From: Apoderus coryli
Lineage: Eukaryota; Arthropoda; Insecta; Coleoptera; Attelabidae
NCBI GenBank assembly: GCA_911728435.2
Contig: OU452208.1
Coordinates: forward strand, 6,448,001 to 6,512,000
Length of the DNA: 64,000 bases
Direction: 5' to 3'
Program-made: the position numbers and the translations under genes
Shown: positions 24,601 to 35,649 of the stretch, piece after piece
Position numbering within the stretch: position 1 is the stretch's first letter
Layout of the letters: each line of letters opens with the position of its first letter
Notes under the pieces: model-generated
What the model saw: the letters and a program-made list of their open reading frames with translations, nothing else
The model's database searches: none
Told to the model about the DNA's origin: nothing

Positions 24601-24726
24601 AGTTGGTTTAGGCACCTACAGCCACCCGATCTCACGCCGCTTCACTTTTTTTTATGGGGTGTTTTAGAAGAAAGAGTGTATAGTACTCCAGTATCTACCA
24701 AAGACGAGTAATTGCGACGGCATATA

Positions 24727-26017
24727 CGAGGGTTGCCTTTTATATTTCGGGATTAGAGAACAAAAACAAATATTAATCATCGAAAATCACTTTATTGTTT
24801 TTCAAAATATTCCCCATGAAGATCTATAGACTTTTGCATGCGTTTCAACCTATTGTCGAAGCCCTTTTGCCACTCTGATTGAGGTATCTCCAAAACATGC
24901 CTTCTGAATGCAGCAACCGCTTCTTGAGGTGTCGAAAAACGTTGACCTCTCAGTTTGTTTTTTACGCACGGGAATAGAAAGAAGTCATTCGGTGCCAAGA
25001 CAGGACTATACGGCAGATGACTCATCAAATCGATGTTTTGGGTGCTCAAAATGCAGTTGTGTGAGCCGATGTGTGAGGGCGCGAATTGTCGTGGTAAAGA
25101 GTGATCCGTCTTCGGCGGTTGGTTTTCCTGATTTCTTGGAAGACAACTGGAAAACAAATGGTTGTGTATCACTCAGAATTGACTGTTCTGCGTTGTTCTA
25201 GTGGTACGGTTGCGACATGTCCAGTTTTTCCGAAAAAACAGGCGACCATTTGCTTGGAAGTGCTTCGTGCGCGAACAACTTTTGTTGGATTTGGCTCATC
25301 TTGAAACACCCATACAGTCGACTGCTCTTTACTTTCGAGCTCATACGCGTAAATCCACGGTTCATCACCTGCCACGATGTCATAGACGTGTTTCGAAGCA
25401 CCGCGATCGTATCTTTGGAGCATTCCGTTAGACCAATCGACACGAGCCTGTTTTTGAGCGGTCGACAAATTGTGTGGGATCCAACGCGAATAATTTTTTT
25501 TAAAAGTGAAATGTTTATGCAATATTGAATGTATGCTGGTCCCACTAATGCATAAGGTTGTCTCAATCTCTTGATGGGTCACATGACGATCTTGCAATAT
25601 CAGTTCGCGCACAGCAACAATAGTTTTCGGAACAACAACTGATTTTGGACGACCTTCACGAAATTCGTCTTGGAGTGAACTACGACCGCGATTGAATTCA
25701 CCATACCATCGATAAACACTGGTCTTTGATGGAGCTTCATCGCCAAAAATTGAATTAAGTTCATCCATGCACTGTTGCTGAGTTAACCAACGTCGAAAGT
25801 TGTAAAAATAATCACACGAAAATTTTGATGATTTAATTCCATTTTTGGACAGAGATGAATCTTTTAAGTTACTGTAAACAATACAAATAGCGCTCGTATA
25901 TCAAAACGTTCTGAGTACGTATAACCTCAAAAATGTCCAACTTTACGATAGAGCTTTCAGTTGCCAGATTGCAACAGCAGGGTTGCCAAATCCCGAAATC
26001 TAAAAGGCAGAGCAAGC
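24727..26017 (-). mobile_element. Mariner element copy 2 (near full length)
   Basis: Left terminal repeat CGAGGGTTGCCTTTTATATT sits next to TA (24725-24726). The right terminal repeat is recognisable (CCCGAAATCTAAAAGGC) but its outermost 8 bp are scrambled (AGAGCAAGCG). About 1.29 kb, the normal mariner length. It is collinear with copy 3 and includes a 5' coding segment that copy 3 has lost. Confidence 0.88.
24792..25860 (-). pseudogene. Mariner transposase, DD34D type, frameshifted
   Basis: The N-terminal and middle part (25768-25169) holds MDELNSIFGDEAPSKTSV, ETTLCISGTSIHSILHKH, VAGDEPWIYAYE (first Asp) and VRARSTSKQMVACFFGKTG. After a frame change at about 25170, the C-terminal part (25172-24792) holds STQNIDLMSHLPYSPVLAPN, then DFFLF (third Asp) and the C-terminus GEYFEKQ. 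The middle HDNA box is out of frame. An upstream part resembling MELN lies near 25840. It retains the greatest total length of the three copies, but not a usable frame. Confidence 0.85.
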
Positions 26018-26900
26018 GAAGACACTATTATTTCCATTTAAAAGCAATCCATCATTAAAACCATAAAAACGGTGGTTGCCAAATGGTACAAGTATGCCGC
26101 ATATATACATTAAGTACGCCTTCAGATTGTTATAGAAAGAAATAACTATGACAACACCACATTAAATTTTCGAGCCAGCAATGTCAAGCACATGTTGATT
26201 GGTTCTCTCATTTATTGAGAAAGTAGAGTCATAAAAAGATCTTTTGTAACTTTGTGTGTTGTTGTATCTCAAAAGTTGAAACCCCAAACAATAAAATAAT
26301 TTTATTATATTATTTGTAAAATCTTTATGAGTCACATATGTTCATAGTTGACGTATATATTACAAACATACATAATATATTTGCAGTATAATGAATGTGG
26401 CCTCAATTAAGATGTGTATGCTGGCAAATACATAGCTTTCCTGAAATAATTCCATGTTGAGTCTGGAATGTGTGGTTTTAACTTTAACCGCAACTTAGAG
26501 TTGTGTTTATTCGACTATAATATTTTCTCTTAATATGCAGCAGAGTTTTTAATAAAGGACTTCTTCACATGTTGTTCTTTGTACAAACCTATATTACTAT
26601 ATTTTCTTTTTCACACATTTAAACAAGAATATGGAATGCCAGTTGTTAAAAACCTCACATATACCACAAAGTGTACCTCAAGTCTACTCACAAATAAAGG
26701 GTGTGTTTTCTGTGACAGCCGATTTGATGACTCTTGGTTGTTTGAGGTTAGTTTGGTTTGGCAATTCATCATGAATAGACTCCGCCAGAACAACGTTTGC
26801 AAATTGTTCAAATTTATTTCGGAAAACACGGTTCAATTTGAGAAACATAGCAAGAGGTTTATGGTGCTCATAATCGCGCCCTTTAGAGCGATTAAATCGA
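26018..26900. other. Mostly unassigned; may include the 5' part of the next transposase relic
   Basis: No clear motif until about 26905. The overlapping frames at 26579-26983 (plus) and 26684-27013 (minus) are not convincing proteins. Confidence 0.4.
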
Positions 26901-26904
26901 GAAA

Positions 26905-27410
26905 TTATGGCTTTCGCAATACGTTGGTTTTCTTGTTTACAAGATTCAACTTGTGCAGGAATTTCGCGCCGTACATTTCGTGAATGGGCCAGAAAACATT
27001 GCCATTGATCCACAATTTCATCGGGATTTTTTTTTTCAGTGATGAACCACGCTTTTGGTTAAATGGTTATATCAACAAACAGAATTGCCGATCTTGGAGC
27101 GATGATAAACCACAAGCCCTTGTCCAAACATCATTACATCCAGGAAAAGTCACCGTGTGGTGCGCTTTATGGGCCGGTGGAATTATTGGTCCTGATGTCT
27201 TTAAAAATGCTGATGGTCAGAACGTGACCATCAACTGTTAGCGGTACAGATATATGATTCATAACTTTTTCGTGTCGCAATTGGCAGCCATTAATGTTGC
27301 AAACATGTGGTTTCAGCAGGACATCGCCACAAGCCACACAGTTCGCGATACAATCGCACTGCAGACTGTCTCTCTTGTCAGCCTTGGAGAGAAGCTGGTT
27401 CAAGGTCAAA
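26905..27410 (+). pseudogene. Tc1/mariner-like transposase, central catalytic region
   Basis: Frames on the plus strand give LVYKIQLVQEF (about 26930-26965) and DPQFHRDFFFSDEPRF with the first catalytic Asp. They continue LNGYINKQNCRSWSDD, HPGKVTVWCALWAGGIIGPD and, after a stop at 27239, YRYMIHNFFVSQL and MWFQQDIATSHT with the second catalytic Asp. The signature YINKQNCR plus WCxxWAGGIIGP is typical of the insect SDEAHF lineage of Tc1/mariner-like transposases. The C-terminal third (third acidic residue) is missing or unreadable. Confidence 0.8.
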
Positions 27411-27469
27411 CTTTCAAAACTATATAAATGATGCCCTGAATCCCTAAAATTAAGATTAATTTTTTGAGT

Positions 27470-28190
27470 CCGCGGTTTCTTAATCATAAACAAAATTTTG
27501 AACTACTATTGTGTATATAAAGTTATATTATAACGAATATTAGACCACAAAAATACTTCCTAAACAGGTACAAAGATTCCTCTGTGAAAACCAATTAGGA
27601 TTACTAAATCAAACTGTTTTGTTATTTTTCTTAAATGTAGAGCGCTTTGTATTTTACTCAACGAACCAATATTAAAAACATATTTTGTCGGTTTCTTAGA
27701 AGGTTGTTGAGGCAATCTGATGTTGATTGCCTTTTCTTTGCCCGATCGCCGTCTTCCACTTACTCTCATAGATATAAAACTTCCTTTTCCGCTGCTTTTG
27801 CTGCTTGCCATTCCACTTATCTATCGAATACCAGCCAACAACTAGCTTCCCAAGTGACATACTAATAAAGTCATAAAGAGAGCTCCATTATTTAATATTA
27901 TCTATATTTCTCTGTATCTAGGTAGGTATACAATATTTCTAGCAATAAAGTACAGATATAATAGAAAGGAAAAAGCTTTTACAGATAACATTGCGATTGC
28001 AGCCGCTAAATAAACCTTAGAGAGAATTTGTAACAGCTTTAGAAAAAATAAACTGTGACCTGTTTCTTCTCTGTTTAGGAAATATGTTTGTTTTTAACCC
28101 TTTTTTACACTATTTTCGAACGCCAATGTGGTCAAATTTTTTATAGCTAATAGTCTATTAAACTGATGAAAAATTATTCACTATTTTATT
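27470..28190. other. Unassigned, with one small unexplained minus-strand frame
   Basis: An 83-codon minus frame (27811-27560) begins MASSKSSGKGSFISM and is rich in Ser, Lys and Arg at its N-terminus (RRRSGKEK). I do not recognise it, and no splice sites or relatives in the window support it. Otherwise nothing is seen. Confidence 0.3.
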
Positions 28191-28194
28191 TTTT

Positions 28195-28545
28195 TTATTA
28201 ATTCACTTACACCTCAAGCCAATTTTATGATTGGATAGGCTCGTCATTACACACAATACAAGTTTTGATTGCAATTCAATAAACGAATACACAAAATCTA
28301 CAATACATATAAAGAACACAGAACAATATTTAAATGTAAACAACCTCGCGATAAACAATAGGCACAAAACAAGAAAAAAAACAAACACAAACACAAACAC
28401 TGTTAGCTTAAGAATTGAAAAACTCTGACAAACTATATAGTAACAGTTGTCAATAAAATAGTTCTTAAGATTTCTTTTGAAAATATTTTCAGATTTCGAA
28501 CATTTTATTTGATTGGGTATTTTATTAAAAACGTAACACATGCTA
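28195..28545 (-). pseudogene. Non-LTR RT tail and 3' UTR, copy 1 of a family
   Basis: The minus frame starts CYVFNKIPNQIKCSKSENIF and continues KRNLKNYFIDNCYYIV, a jockey/CR1-like ORF2 C-terminus. It is followed by a 3' UTR containing TATTGAATTGCAATC and ending in an A-rich tail near 28190. The same tail and UTR occur on the plus strand at 30975-31148 and 32064-32215, where they are split by an insertion. Confidence 0.7.
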
Positions 28546-28799
28546 GTAAATAATTGTAAAACATTACCTGGAGCTGAAAACTTTGCAAATAAACTTATCT
28601 CTAACGTTTTGAAATATAATCCTTCTCATTGTACCATTATTATAAAAGTGATACTATTGTATTCAACGCTGCACAAGTTGTCTCTCGCCAAAATGTTAAT
28701 GTGCAATTATACATCAACAAAAGTTTTACACAACATACAACGACAAGCAGATAATACGCAAAGAAAACGTAACAAACAAGTTTTCTCATAATATGTCAC

Positions 28800-29800
28800 A
28801 CGACTGTTAGAAAGTTAATATTACCTACGTCGAGTCATGTTAGCTGGACTTAATTATTGCTGTAAAAGTATCACTAGTGACATTGGAATTTCTGAATGAA
28901 GAATACCTATATTGCAAATTTAATTTGAATTTGGATCACATTTTGGAGATACTTGAAAATCAGTAGTATATTGTGTACTAAGTATGTACTAAATGTTAAG
29001 CTATGTATAAATGAAAATCCTCTTATTATACTCCAGGTAAATCTGAAAATATTATTAAATACGTTTTTTTATCTTTAGAATAATTTCTAATCGAATGTTA
29101 CTGATGATGACTCCTGATGGCATCGAAACGAGACGTGGACAGTATTGTTATTCTCTACTCTAATTTATAAACATAAACGTTGGTTTTGGTTTTTCTCCTG
29201 TCGAGTGTTGATTTATTTTCTCTGTAACCAAACTATAATATTTTTTGAAAAATCCAACAATTTTTCATTTCATTATTTTTCGAGAAAACTGCGAAATTCA
29301 ATGTTCTATATTCCATATTAATATAAAATTTTTGATTTTGCTTTAATTTTATGTAAATATTTATAATGTAGTTTCTTTTACAAATTATTTTGGCATGCCC
29401 TGTATAGATTTGTTTTATTATACCACACTTTCTTGATCAATTGGCATCAACGTGTAATTTTTCAATTAATTCAGCAAATATGTTTTTTTTTTTGCAATTT
29501 TTGACCCTCTTTTTATACCCTTTAATTACGCCCTATGAATTCCAAAATTGAATCAGTTCGTCGCAACGTCCAATAGTAGTACTGTTCTATAGTGTGGCAA
29601 ACGGATATGTAACAGCGTGGCGTCGGTAAGGGGAATGCAGTTGTAATAAAACATGGTTGATTTCATTCATAAATTTCCAGTGCCGTGCGTTTTAAAATTT
29701 AGTAATAGTTAATAAACATTTATGTGTGACTAAAAAATTAAAATTAATGAAAAGTTCTGCACGAGTTTGGTAAAAGCACCTACTGCTATTAAACACCCAA
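28800..29800. other. Unassigned except one hammerhead-like motif
   Basis: No gene recognised apart from the motif at 29101. A GGCATGCCCTGTATAG lies near 29390 and resembles an end of the CAGGGTG miniature elements. Confidence 0.4.
29099..29140 (+). other. Hammerhead-like motif, probable PLE pseudo-LTR relic
   Basis: CTGATGA (29101-29107), a short imperfect stem and then GAAAC (29125-29129) follow the hammerhead core order with the flank GAGACGTGGAC. Stem II pairing is weak (internal loops), so the motif is probably decayed. It is not adjacent to any PLE coding sequence. Confidence 0.4.
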
Positions 29801-29808
29801 AATAGTAT

Positions 29809-29934
29809 ATTGTACAACGAACATGAAATGATATATATTTCCTACGAGTATGCTCGTTTGCAGCATGAGCCGCAGGCGAGTGCTGCAAATCATACGAGTA
29901 GGAAATGGTCATTTCATGTGAGTTTCACACTATA
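29809..29934. mobile_element. Palindromic miniature element
   Basis: Near-perfect inverted repeat centred at about 29873. Arms are ACATGAAATGA/TCATTTCATGT, TTTCCTA...TATG/CATA...TAGGAAA and TTTGCAGCA/TGCTGCAAA around a 15-nt loop (TGAGCCGCAGGCGAG). Weaker pairing extends to the TATA at either edge. It directly abuts the next element, sharing the TA at 29933-29934. Confidence 0.7.
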
Positions 29935-30356
29935 CTTTTTCTACGACTGTTTTAATGCTTTTGAATAAATTTAACATACCTAATTTGTAGGAAAACATTT
30001 GTTTTTCGAAACGATAAATTAGAAGTATTAAATTGACTAGGTGGTGTTAAACTATATTCACTATCACTGTTTATGTGTTTTGAAATTAGCGAACTACTTC
30101 ATAATAATTATTATTATTAATTATAAATACCAAAACTGTCAATTTGGTGTTTGTATTTTCGGCGTTCCTATGGTGATTTTTCATGCGCGCCGCTACTTTT
30201 GTCATTACCAGGAAATTTTATCCGTGCGCAATAATATTTCCCACTAGTGGCTAGGCAACAACAACAAGTAAATGAAAAACAGCATTACAATGTACTACAT
30301 TTTCAAATCATGATTGAACATATAATAAAGGCATTTAAAGACAGTCGTAGAAAAAG
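29935..30356. mobile_element. 422-bp MITE with CTTTTTCTACGACTGT termini and TA duplication
   Basis: Left end CTTTTTCTACGACTGTTTTA (from 29935) and the inverted right end (to 30356) match over about 26 bp with one substitution and one indel. TA flanks both ends (29933-29934, 30357-30358). There is no transposase. The interior is AT-rich with a poly-ATT stretch. Confidence 0.75.
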
Positions 30357-30385
30357 TATTTTATTTATTTATTTATTTTATTTTA
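30357..30385. repeat. (TTTA)n microsatellite
   Basis: Tandem TTTA units immediately after the MITE. It may be the A-rich tail of a minus-strand retrotransposon fragment. Confidence 0.7.
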
Positions 30386-30532
30386 AAAATGTACTAAAGG
30401 TTACATACCAAAAATAAAACGTTCCTATGAGAAACAAAAATATTCTAAAACAATTTAACGAAATAAATTAAATACTTTGGTAATCTTGCTTTGATTTAAA
30501 CAAAAAAAATTTAAAACATCTTAACACTTATC

Positions 30533-30705
30533 GAAAATAATTTAAATATCTTGGATCTTTCTGTTAGATTTCGTCAACTTAACCATCATCATTATCATCA
30601 GCTTCGCTGTCGTCATCTGGTCCAGGGTAGGCAATGCTTTTATGCATCTTCTATTGACGAGTTGTCTGTGAGAATTATGCAGGCATGCTCTGCTGAATTC
30701 GCGCA
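30533..30705. repeat. Unclassified repeat R, right half
   Basis: Nearly identical to 34910-35090 (from AAATATCTTGGATCTTTCTG to GCATGCTCTGCTGAATT), differing by a CAT indel and a few substitutions. The other half of the unit is at 32234-32312. On the minus strand the sequence can be read as an acidic peptide (PGPDDDSEADD), but coding is unproven. Confidence 0.65.
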
Positions 30706-30739
30706 AAATTTGACTCTCTTAGCACTGACGTCTTTCCCC

Positions 30740-31148
30740 TAAGACTTAAAACTTAAAGAAAATGATATACATGATATAAAAAGCTATAGACCTATATCAT
30801 TGTTGAATGTGCTTTCTGAAATTATAGAGAAAGTCGTATCAGACCGTGCTACAAGTTTCCTAAACAACAATGGGTTATTTTCAAAGGATTCTCTAAATAC
30901 TCAACCAGAAATAGAGACAAAATTTACATCGATAAATATAGCCTTACTAGGTTCAGGAAGTCGCCTATAGGTATGTGCAGGTTCTTACATTTTTAATAAA
31001 ATACCCAATCAAAAAAAAAATGTTCGAAAATATTTTCAATAGAAATCTTACAAATTTTTTGATTGACAAGTAGTGTAACTATAGTTTGTCAGAATTTTTC
31101 ACTTCTTAAGCTAACAGTGCTTGTGTTTTTTTTTTCATCTTTGTGCAT
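30740..31148 (+). pseudogene. Internally deleted non-LTR RT (finger motif joined to C-terminal tail)
   Basis: IKSYRPISLLNVLSEIIEKV (about 30780-30840) is the conserved RT finger motif, followed by FLNNNGLFSKDSLN. At about 30975 the sequence jumps to the C-terminal tail (FNKIPNQ, then FNRNLTNFLIDK) seen at 28545-28195, so the active site is deleted. The 3' UTR starts and is interrupted at 31148 by the TIR element. It resumes at 32064-32215 with the TATTGAATTGTAATC block and an A-rich tail. Confidence 0.7.
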
Positions 31149-32063
31149 ATACCGGGTATTCCATTAAGGGTGGACAGGTAGCATATCTCAGGAAATAATA
31201 GTCGTAGGACAATGAGAAAAAAATTCTTTTGGGGAAATTCCCTATGGGAAATCGCTGGAAATAGTTTTTTACTTCCTAACTATACCACTAGGGGGCGTAA
31301 TACATACAGTAATGCGAAAAATGCATTTTTATTGAAAATTTCGCAATATAAGCTAAAAAAAGAATACTACCACGGTAATGCTACTGAGATTCAGCATCTT
31401 TTTGGTGTATAACTTTTTATTGTAAGGCTTGAAATAAAGGCAGCAGGGAAGGACGAAATTTTACCTATGATAATGTCTTAACTTTGGTTTGGCTTAACCG
31501 AATTTATCAATCTAATTTTTGTTTAAGAACTCAAGCCTTGATGATGAAGAAAAAAAATATTTTAAATCATAATTGTTTTTTGGGGCTCCGCTAGATGGCG
31601 ATATTTGCATCGCCTAAGGTTTTTTTGATTTTTCTTTAAAAACTTAAATGGAATGATACAAATACTTTATCAAAAATATAAAGTAAATTGAATTTGCAAC
31701 AAAAAAGTCTAAAACCGCACAGGAAAATCTTTATTCGTTTGAGAGTTATGGCCAAAAGAATGTTGTTCACCAAAATTCGTTGAAAAATCATTTATCTTTA
31801 ATTTTCCGTGATTAAGAATGCCATGGGAAAAAAAGAAATAGGTTTAGAATTTTTTAAACTGATAGTTTAACAAATAAAAATAATGAAAGATCCATTAAAA
31901 TTACTAAAATTCAGAGCTTTCATGAAATTTGTTAAAAGAGGTAGATCTAGATACCCATGAAACAAAATTGGGAAGTTTCCATGCATGGAGACAAATAAAT
32001 AAACGCGAATATGCTGCTAAATACCCTAACTACGATTTCACACCTTAATGGAATACCCGGTAT
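31149..32063. mobile_element. 0.9-kb TIR element nested in the non-LTR 3' UTR
   Basis: ATACCGGGTATTCCATTAAG at the left and its reverse complement at 32043-32063 form about 20-bp terminal inverted repeats. Comparison with the uninterrupted relative at 28195-28545 (TTTGTGCCTATTG) shows the pre-insertion site was TTTGTGCATATTG, with a 2-bp duplication (AT, or TA if one base is assigned differently). I see no transposase motif, so it is non-autonomous. Confidence 0.75.
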
Positions 32064-32215
32064 TGTTTTGTCATGACAGGTTATTTATTTATGTATATAA
32101 ATATTGTAGATTTTGTTTATTCTTTTATTGAATTGTAATCAAGACTTTTATTGTGTGTAATGATGACCCTATTCAATCATAAGATGGCTTGAGGTATAAA
32201 TGAATAAAATAAAAA
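32064..32215 (+). pseudogene. 3' UTR remainder of the interrupted non-LTR element
   Basis: Matches the 3' end of the minus-strand copy at 28195-28335 (GTAGATTTTGT, TTTATTGAATTG, GCTTGAGGT) and ends in AATAAAATAAAAAAA. Confidence 0.7.
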
Positions 32216-32233
32216 AATTGTATACACGCCACT

Positions 32234-32312
32234 GACTAATAGATTTTAATTATTTGAGCCAGGCGATAATTTCAATATTTGGTCTCGTCCGATAGTAAAT
32301 TTACGAACATAA
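32234..32312. repeat. Unclassified repeat R, left half
   Basis: Almost identical to 34835-34912 (GACTAATAGA, then TTATTTGAGCCAGGCGATAA and GGTCTCGTCCGATAGTAAA). In the complete copy this half precedes the right half. Here the right half (30533) lies upstream, so the order is permuted. Confidence 0.65.
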
Positions 32313-33770
32313 CTGAGCCATTTTAAAATCAAGTGTATGGTTAACTTTAAGAAAAAAAAAATATCCGAGAGAAGCAGTGTGCGCTCTTCTTGGATTCTTA
32401 TTACAGGGAAGTGCGGTCCGAAATAATAAATAACATTAAGTAGTTAAGGAAGTATATAGCGAGCGTTAAAGGTATATATACCTTGCAATGACTGCACCTT
32501 CTGTTCTAAGGAATTGCACATAAAATTTTCAGTATTACCCCCTTTACCTTCAAGTGAATGTAGGTTTGGGTTTTCTCTTCTTTTCGAGTATATATTAGGT
32601 CCGTTTGTGGAGATGGCATAATATGAATATTTGAAAAGAACCTGGAAACGGGTATGCTTGGTTATTTCGGCTGATGTTTTTCAATAATACGTCTATAAGA
32701 AGATGTTGAGATAGGATGAATATAAAGTGGTCGAAGGAACTGGATATTTTAGATAAAGTAGTTTCTGTAATGTAAAACTTTTTACGAAGAAAGTTCTGGA
32801 ATAAAATATTTCTGGATTAGCTTTTGCAAAACTACATCTCTCAAATGTATAAAATTATACATTCAAGAATTCATCAAAAATACATTGTCAGTAGGTGGAA
32901 ATTTAATAAATTTAGATATTTCTCCGAGGCAAACGATATTTTGTTTAATTAAATGTTTTGCAGAATGAAAGTCATTTGTGCTTTCATCACAGAACGATCC
33001 CAGGTTGTTTAAAGAGAACACTATTTTCAGCGCTTCAAAGGTACATTGCTTAGCATCAGAATATATTGAGCAGTATCACTTCTTGGAGTTCAAAAGTCAA
33101 ACACAAACATGTTTTATGAATATGTATAATGTTTTTACAGACATAAGTTGACAATGACATGGTTGTGGTAAGTGGCTGATGATAAGGAGTTAGGTGAAAG
33201 CTCCCTAAACATGTCCCACATATAAATACGTTTAAATCACTTATAGAGATGGCATTTATATTATTTATTGCAATAATTAATGTTTGATTCCATTTTGAAA
33301 AAGATTCTGGAGCTCTTTTACTATCTGAGTGGTTTTGTAAGGATAAAAAAATGTTAATCGGGATTATTTAACGAAACTAGACTTTCTATACTCAAGAATT
33401 TGTCTGTCATACAATCCACCATGTTAAAACCAGTGGATTGCTAATAATGTTCCCACATTAACTGGCCACCAAGGTCCCCTGACTTATGAATTTTAGATTT
33501 TTTCTAATGGGGTATATAAAAAATATACCACACGCGGCACACTTACGTATAAGACCACTGTTTTATTGCAGTCAGTTGACGAAAAGACGTTGGCTGTGTC
33601 TTCAACAGAATGGACAGCAATTTGAACAATATTTATAAAACCTTTTCATTATAGAAAAATAATTTAATATAGCTTTGTTTTGTAGTAGTGTTTCCATATA
33701 TCTAAGTTTAGATTTAGCGTTTTGCCAAATTGTTTAGTTAGGTATTTATTTCAATAATAATTTAAAATTA
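32313..33770. other. Unassigned stretch with one hammerhead-like motif
   Basis: No gene recognised. CTGATGA at 33176-33182, a GGAG/CTCC stem and CTAAACATGTCC resemble the PLE hammerhead motif at 43890-43930 (which has GAAACATGTC), but the essential GAAA has become TAAA. Confidence 0.4.
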
Positions 33771-33849
33771 ATTCTTTTTATTCTACCTCAAACTGTTTAT
33801 GTGTTATGCATTTTTGAAAAGCGCAAAGCATTTATGTTTCAAATCTAAA

Positions 33850-34250
33850 AAAATATACAGGATTATATTAAATAAACAAAACTTTGGGTTACTTATATCT
33901 GTTTCTTACAATTATAGACTCTCTGGCGCTGCTCTTGATAAATGCACTGTAATTAAGGATCTTGGTGTGTTCATTGATAGCGGATTAACCTTTAATTATC
34001 ATGTTTCCGAAATAAAGAAGAAAGCACTTAAATCACTGGGATTTATTTTTAGAACCACCAACTCATTTAACAATACTGATTGTCTTATAGTATTGTACAA
34101 CGCAATGGTAAGATCAATGCTTGAATATGCTGCTGTTGCTTGGTCTCCGATATATGGAGTTTATGTTAACTATCTGAAAAATGTTCAACGAAATTCCTTA
34201 AGCGATAAGCGTAAAGACAGCCAGAATGGGACTCACTGTACAAATGTATA
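33850..34250 (+). pseudogene. Non-LTR RT thumb and C-terminal fragment
   Basis: In the frame 33799-34251 I read YNYRLSGAALDKCTVIKDLG then VFIDSGLTFNYHVSEIKKKA, the LGV region after the RT active site. It continues GFIFRTTN and YNAMVRSMLEYAAVAWSPIY, the conserved ORF2 motif of jockey/I-like elements also seen near 8180-8230. The active site and C-terminal tail are absent. Confidence 0.75.
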
Positions 34251-34259
34251 AAAATTGTC

Positions 34260-34834
34260 GGCTCATGATAGAGTTTTATCTTAATTTGAGGATTTCGTTG
34301 GGTAGAACACTCCAAAATAGAAGCCTCAAGCAATTCAATAAATGCAACATTTCGCAGCCTTTAGTGCTTATTCTTCAAGCAGTACAAAGAAAACCCAACC
34401 AATCACATAAAATCAACTGAAGACCCATTAATAAAAAGATCAACTAGATAAAATAAGAAGAAAAATATTGTTCTGGACAAATTTCACCGTGTATGGTAGC
34501 CTTATAATACAAATAACACAAAACTACTCTTTTGTGTTTTTTTTCGTTCAACCGATATAAAACATTCAACTCGTTCTATTTCTTGGTGTTTCCGGCAGGG
34601 CCCAGCTGAGAGATAATGATCAATCCGGAAAAAATGCCGACTGTAAATTTCCCTGAAATATACTTAGGAATCGTTTGCCTCGCAATTCTGCACTAATGTG
34701 TTTTGTTCTTGCAAGGAATTTTCTCTGGCTTTTATACGTTTCACCCGAGTTAATGTGGAATGATTTTTTAGTTTAAATGCAAAGTTATTTTGTCATGAAA
34801 ATATTAGTTTGTATTCTACACATTTTGTTTTAAT
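34260..34834. other. Unassigned stretch
   Basis: No gene recognised. The frame at 34226-34420 is probably chance. Confidence 0.4.
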
Positions 34835-35090
34835 GACTAATAGAGATTAATTATTTGAGCCAGGCGATAATTTCAATATTTGGTCTCGTCCGATAGTAAA
34901 GTTACGAAAATAATTAAATATCTTGGATCTTTCTGTTAGATTTCGTCAACTTAACCATCATTATCATCAGCTTCGCTGTCGTCATCTGGTCCAGGGTAGG
35001 CAATGCTTTTATGCATCTTCTCAATACGAGTTCTCTGTGAGAATTGTGCAGGCATGCTCTGCTGAATTGAATTGTCGCAATAGCATTCTA
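34835..35090. repeat. Unclassified repeat R, complete copy or tandem junction
   Basis: Contains the left half (as 32234-32312) directly followed by the right half (as 30533-30705). Because the halves occur in the opposite order at 30533-32312, this could be a tandem or circle junction rather than the ancestral order. Confidence 0.6.
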
Positions 35091-35179
35091 CAAAATACTC
35101 ATAATTTGTGCTTAATAACGGGTGGACAAATTTGAGGTTAGAGAGTAAATTGGCTGTCAAATGACGAAATGTAAAGAAT

Positions 35180-35450
35180 TGAGCTGTCAATGATATTATG
35201 AAGGGCTATCTGCATGCCAAACGACATGCTGCAACACGGTCATTAAGGATAGTTTCATAGGTCTTGATTAGGTTTTGAATGATAGCGCCCTATACAAAAC
35301 AAAACTTTAAAATTGAAACCTGCTCCCCTGATGATGGGGTCGTGCAATTTACGCAGGACAATGATATTATGAAGGGCCATCTGCATGCCAAACGCATACT
35401 GCAACCGAGCTGTCAGCGTCGCACAAAGGGCCATTAACTTGGGTCCAAAT
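35180..35450 (-). repeat. Dispersed coding-like repeat, copies 2 and 3
   Basis: Two partial minus-strand copies of the unit seen at 3-257 lie in tandem. 35189-35224 gives FGMQIALHNII, and about 35450-35280 gives LQYAFGMQMALHNII then VLRKLHDPI. The DNA blocks TCAATGATATTATGAAGGGC and ATCTGCATGCCAAACG are shared between the two. The peptide is open over about 60 codons in the second copy. Confidence 0.55.
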
Positions 35451-35564
35451 TATTTTTGTAAATTTATATAAATCAAAGTCAGTTCTTTAATATAGTTTTA
35501 TCTTATTATCTTTCAAATGTTCTATAGCGTAAAATAAAAAAAATAATAAAATTTCCAACAGACT

Positions 35565-35645
35565 CTCGTTTCGCAAAACTAGTTATGCGACGCGTCGATA
35601 CGAGACGTCGTTTTCCTCAGTTTACGCCATCTGGCATTTCTTACT
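35565..35645 (-). other. Hammerhead-like motif with a long stem region
   Basis: On the minus strand, CTGAGGA (about 35621-35615) is followed by a GC-rich self-complementary stretch (ACGACGTC, GACGCGTCG) and then GCGAAACGAGAGTCTG (about 35580-35565). The order of boxes fits a PLE-type hammerhead but the stem II region is long and imperfect. Confidence 0.3.
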
Positions 35646-35649
35646 GGAC

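Noticed and set aside
26684..27013. Minus-strand 109-codon frame
   Set aside because: It is antisense to the Tc1/mariner-like transposase relic (KIQLVQEF...FSDE) and has no family features.
28375..28400. (ACAAAC)n tract as a functional repeat
   Set aside because: It lies in the 3' part of a non-LTR element and its relative at 31110-31135 has only a T run, so it is simple-sequence drift.
33176..33212. Functional hammerhead ribozyme
   Set aside because: The essential GAAA box is TAAA, so it is listed only as a decayed motif.
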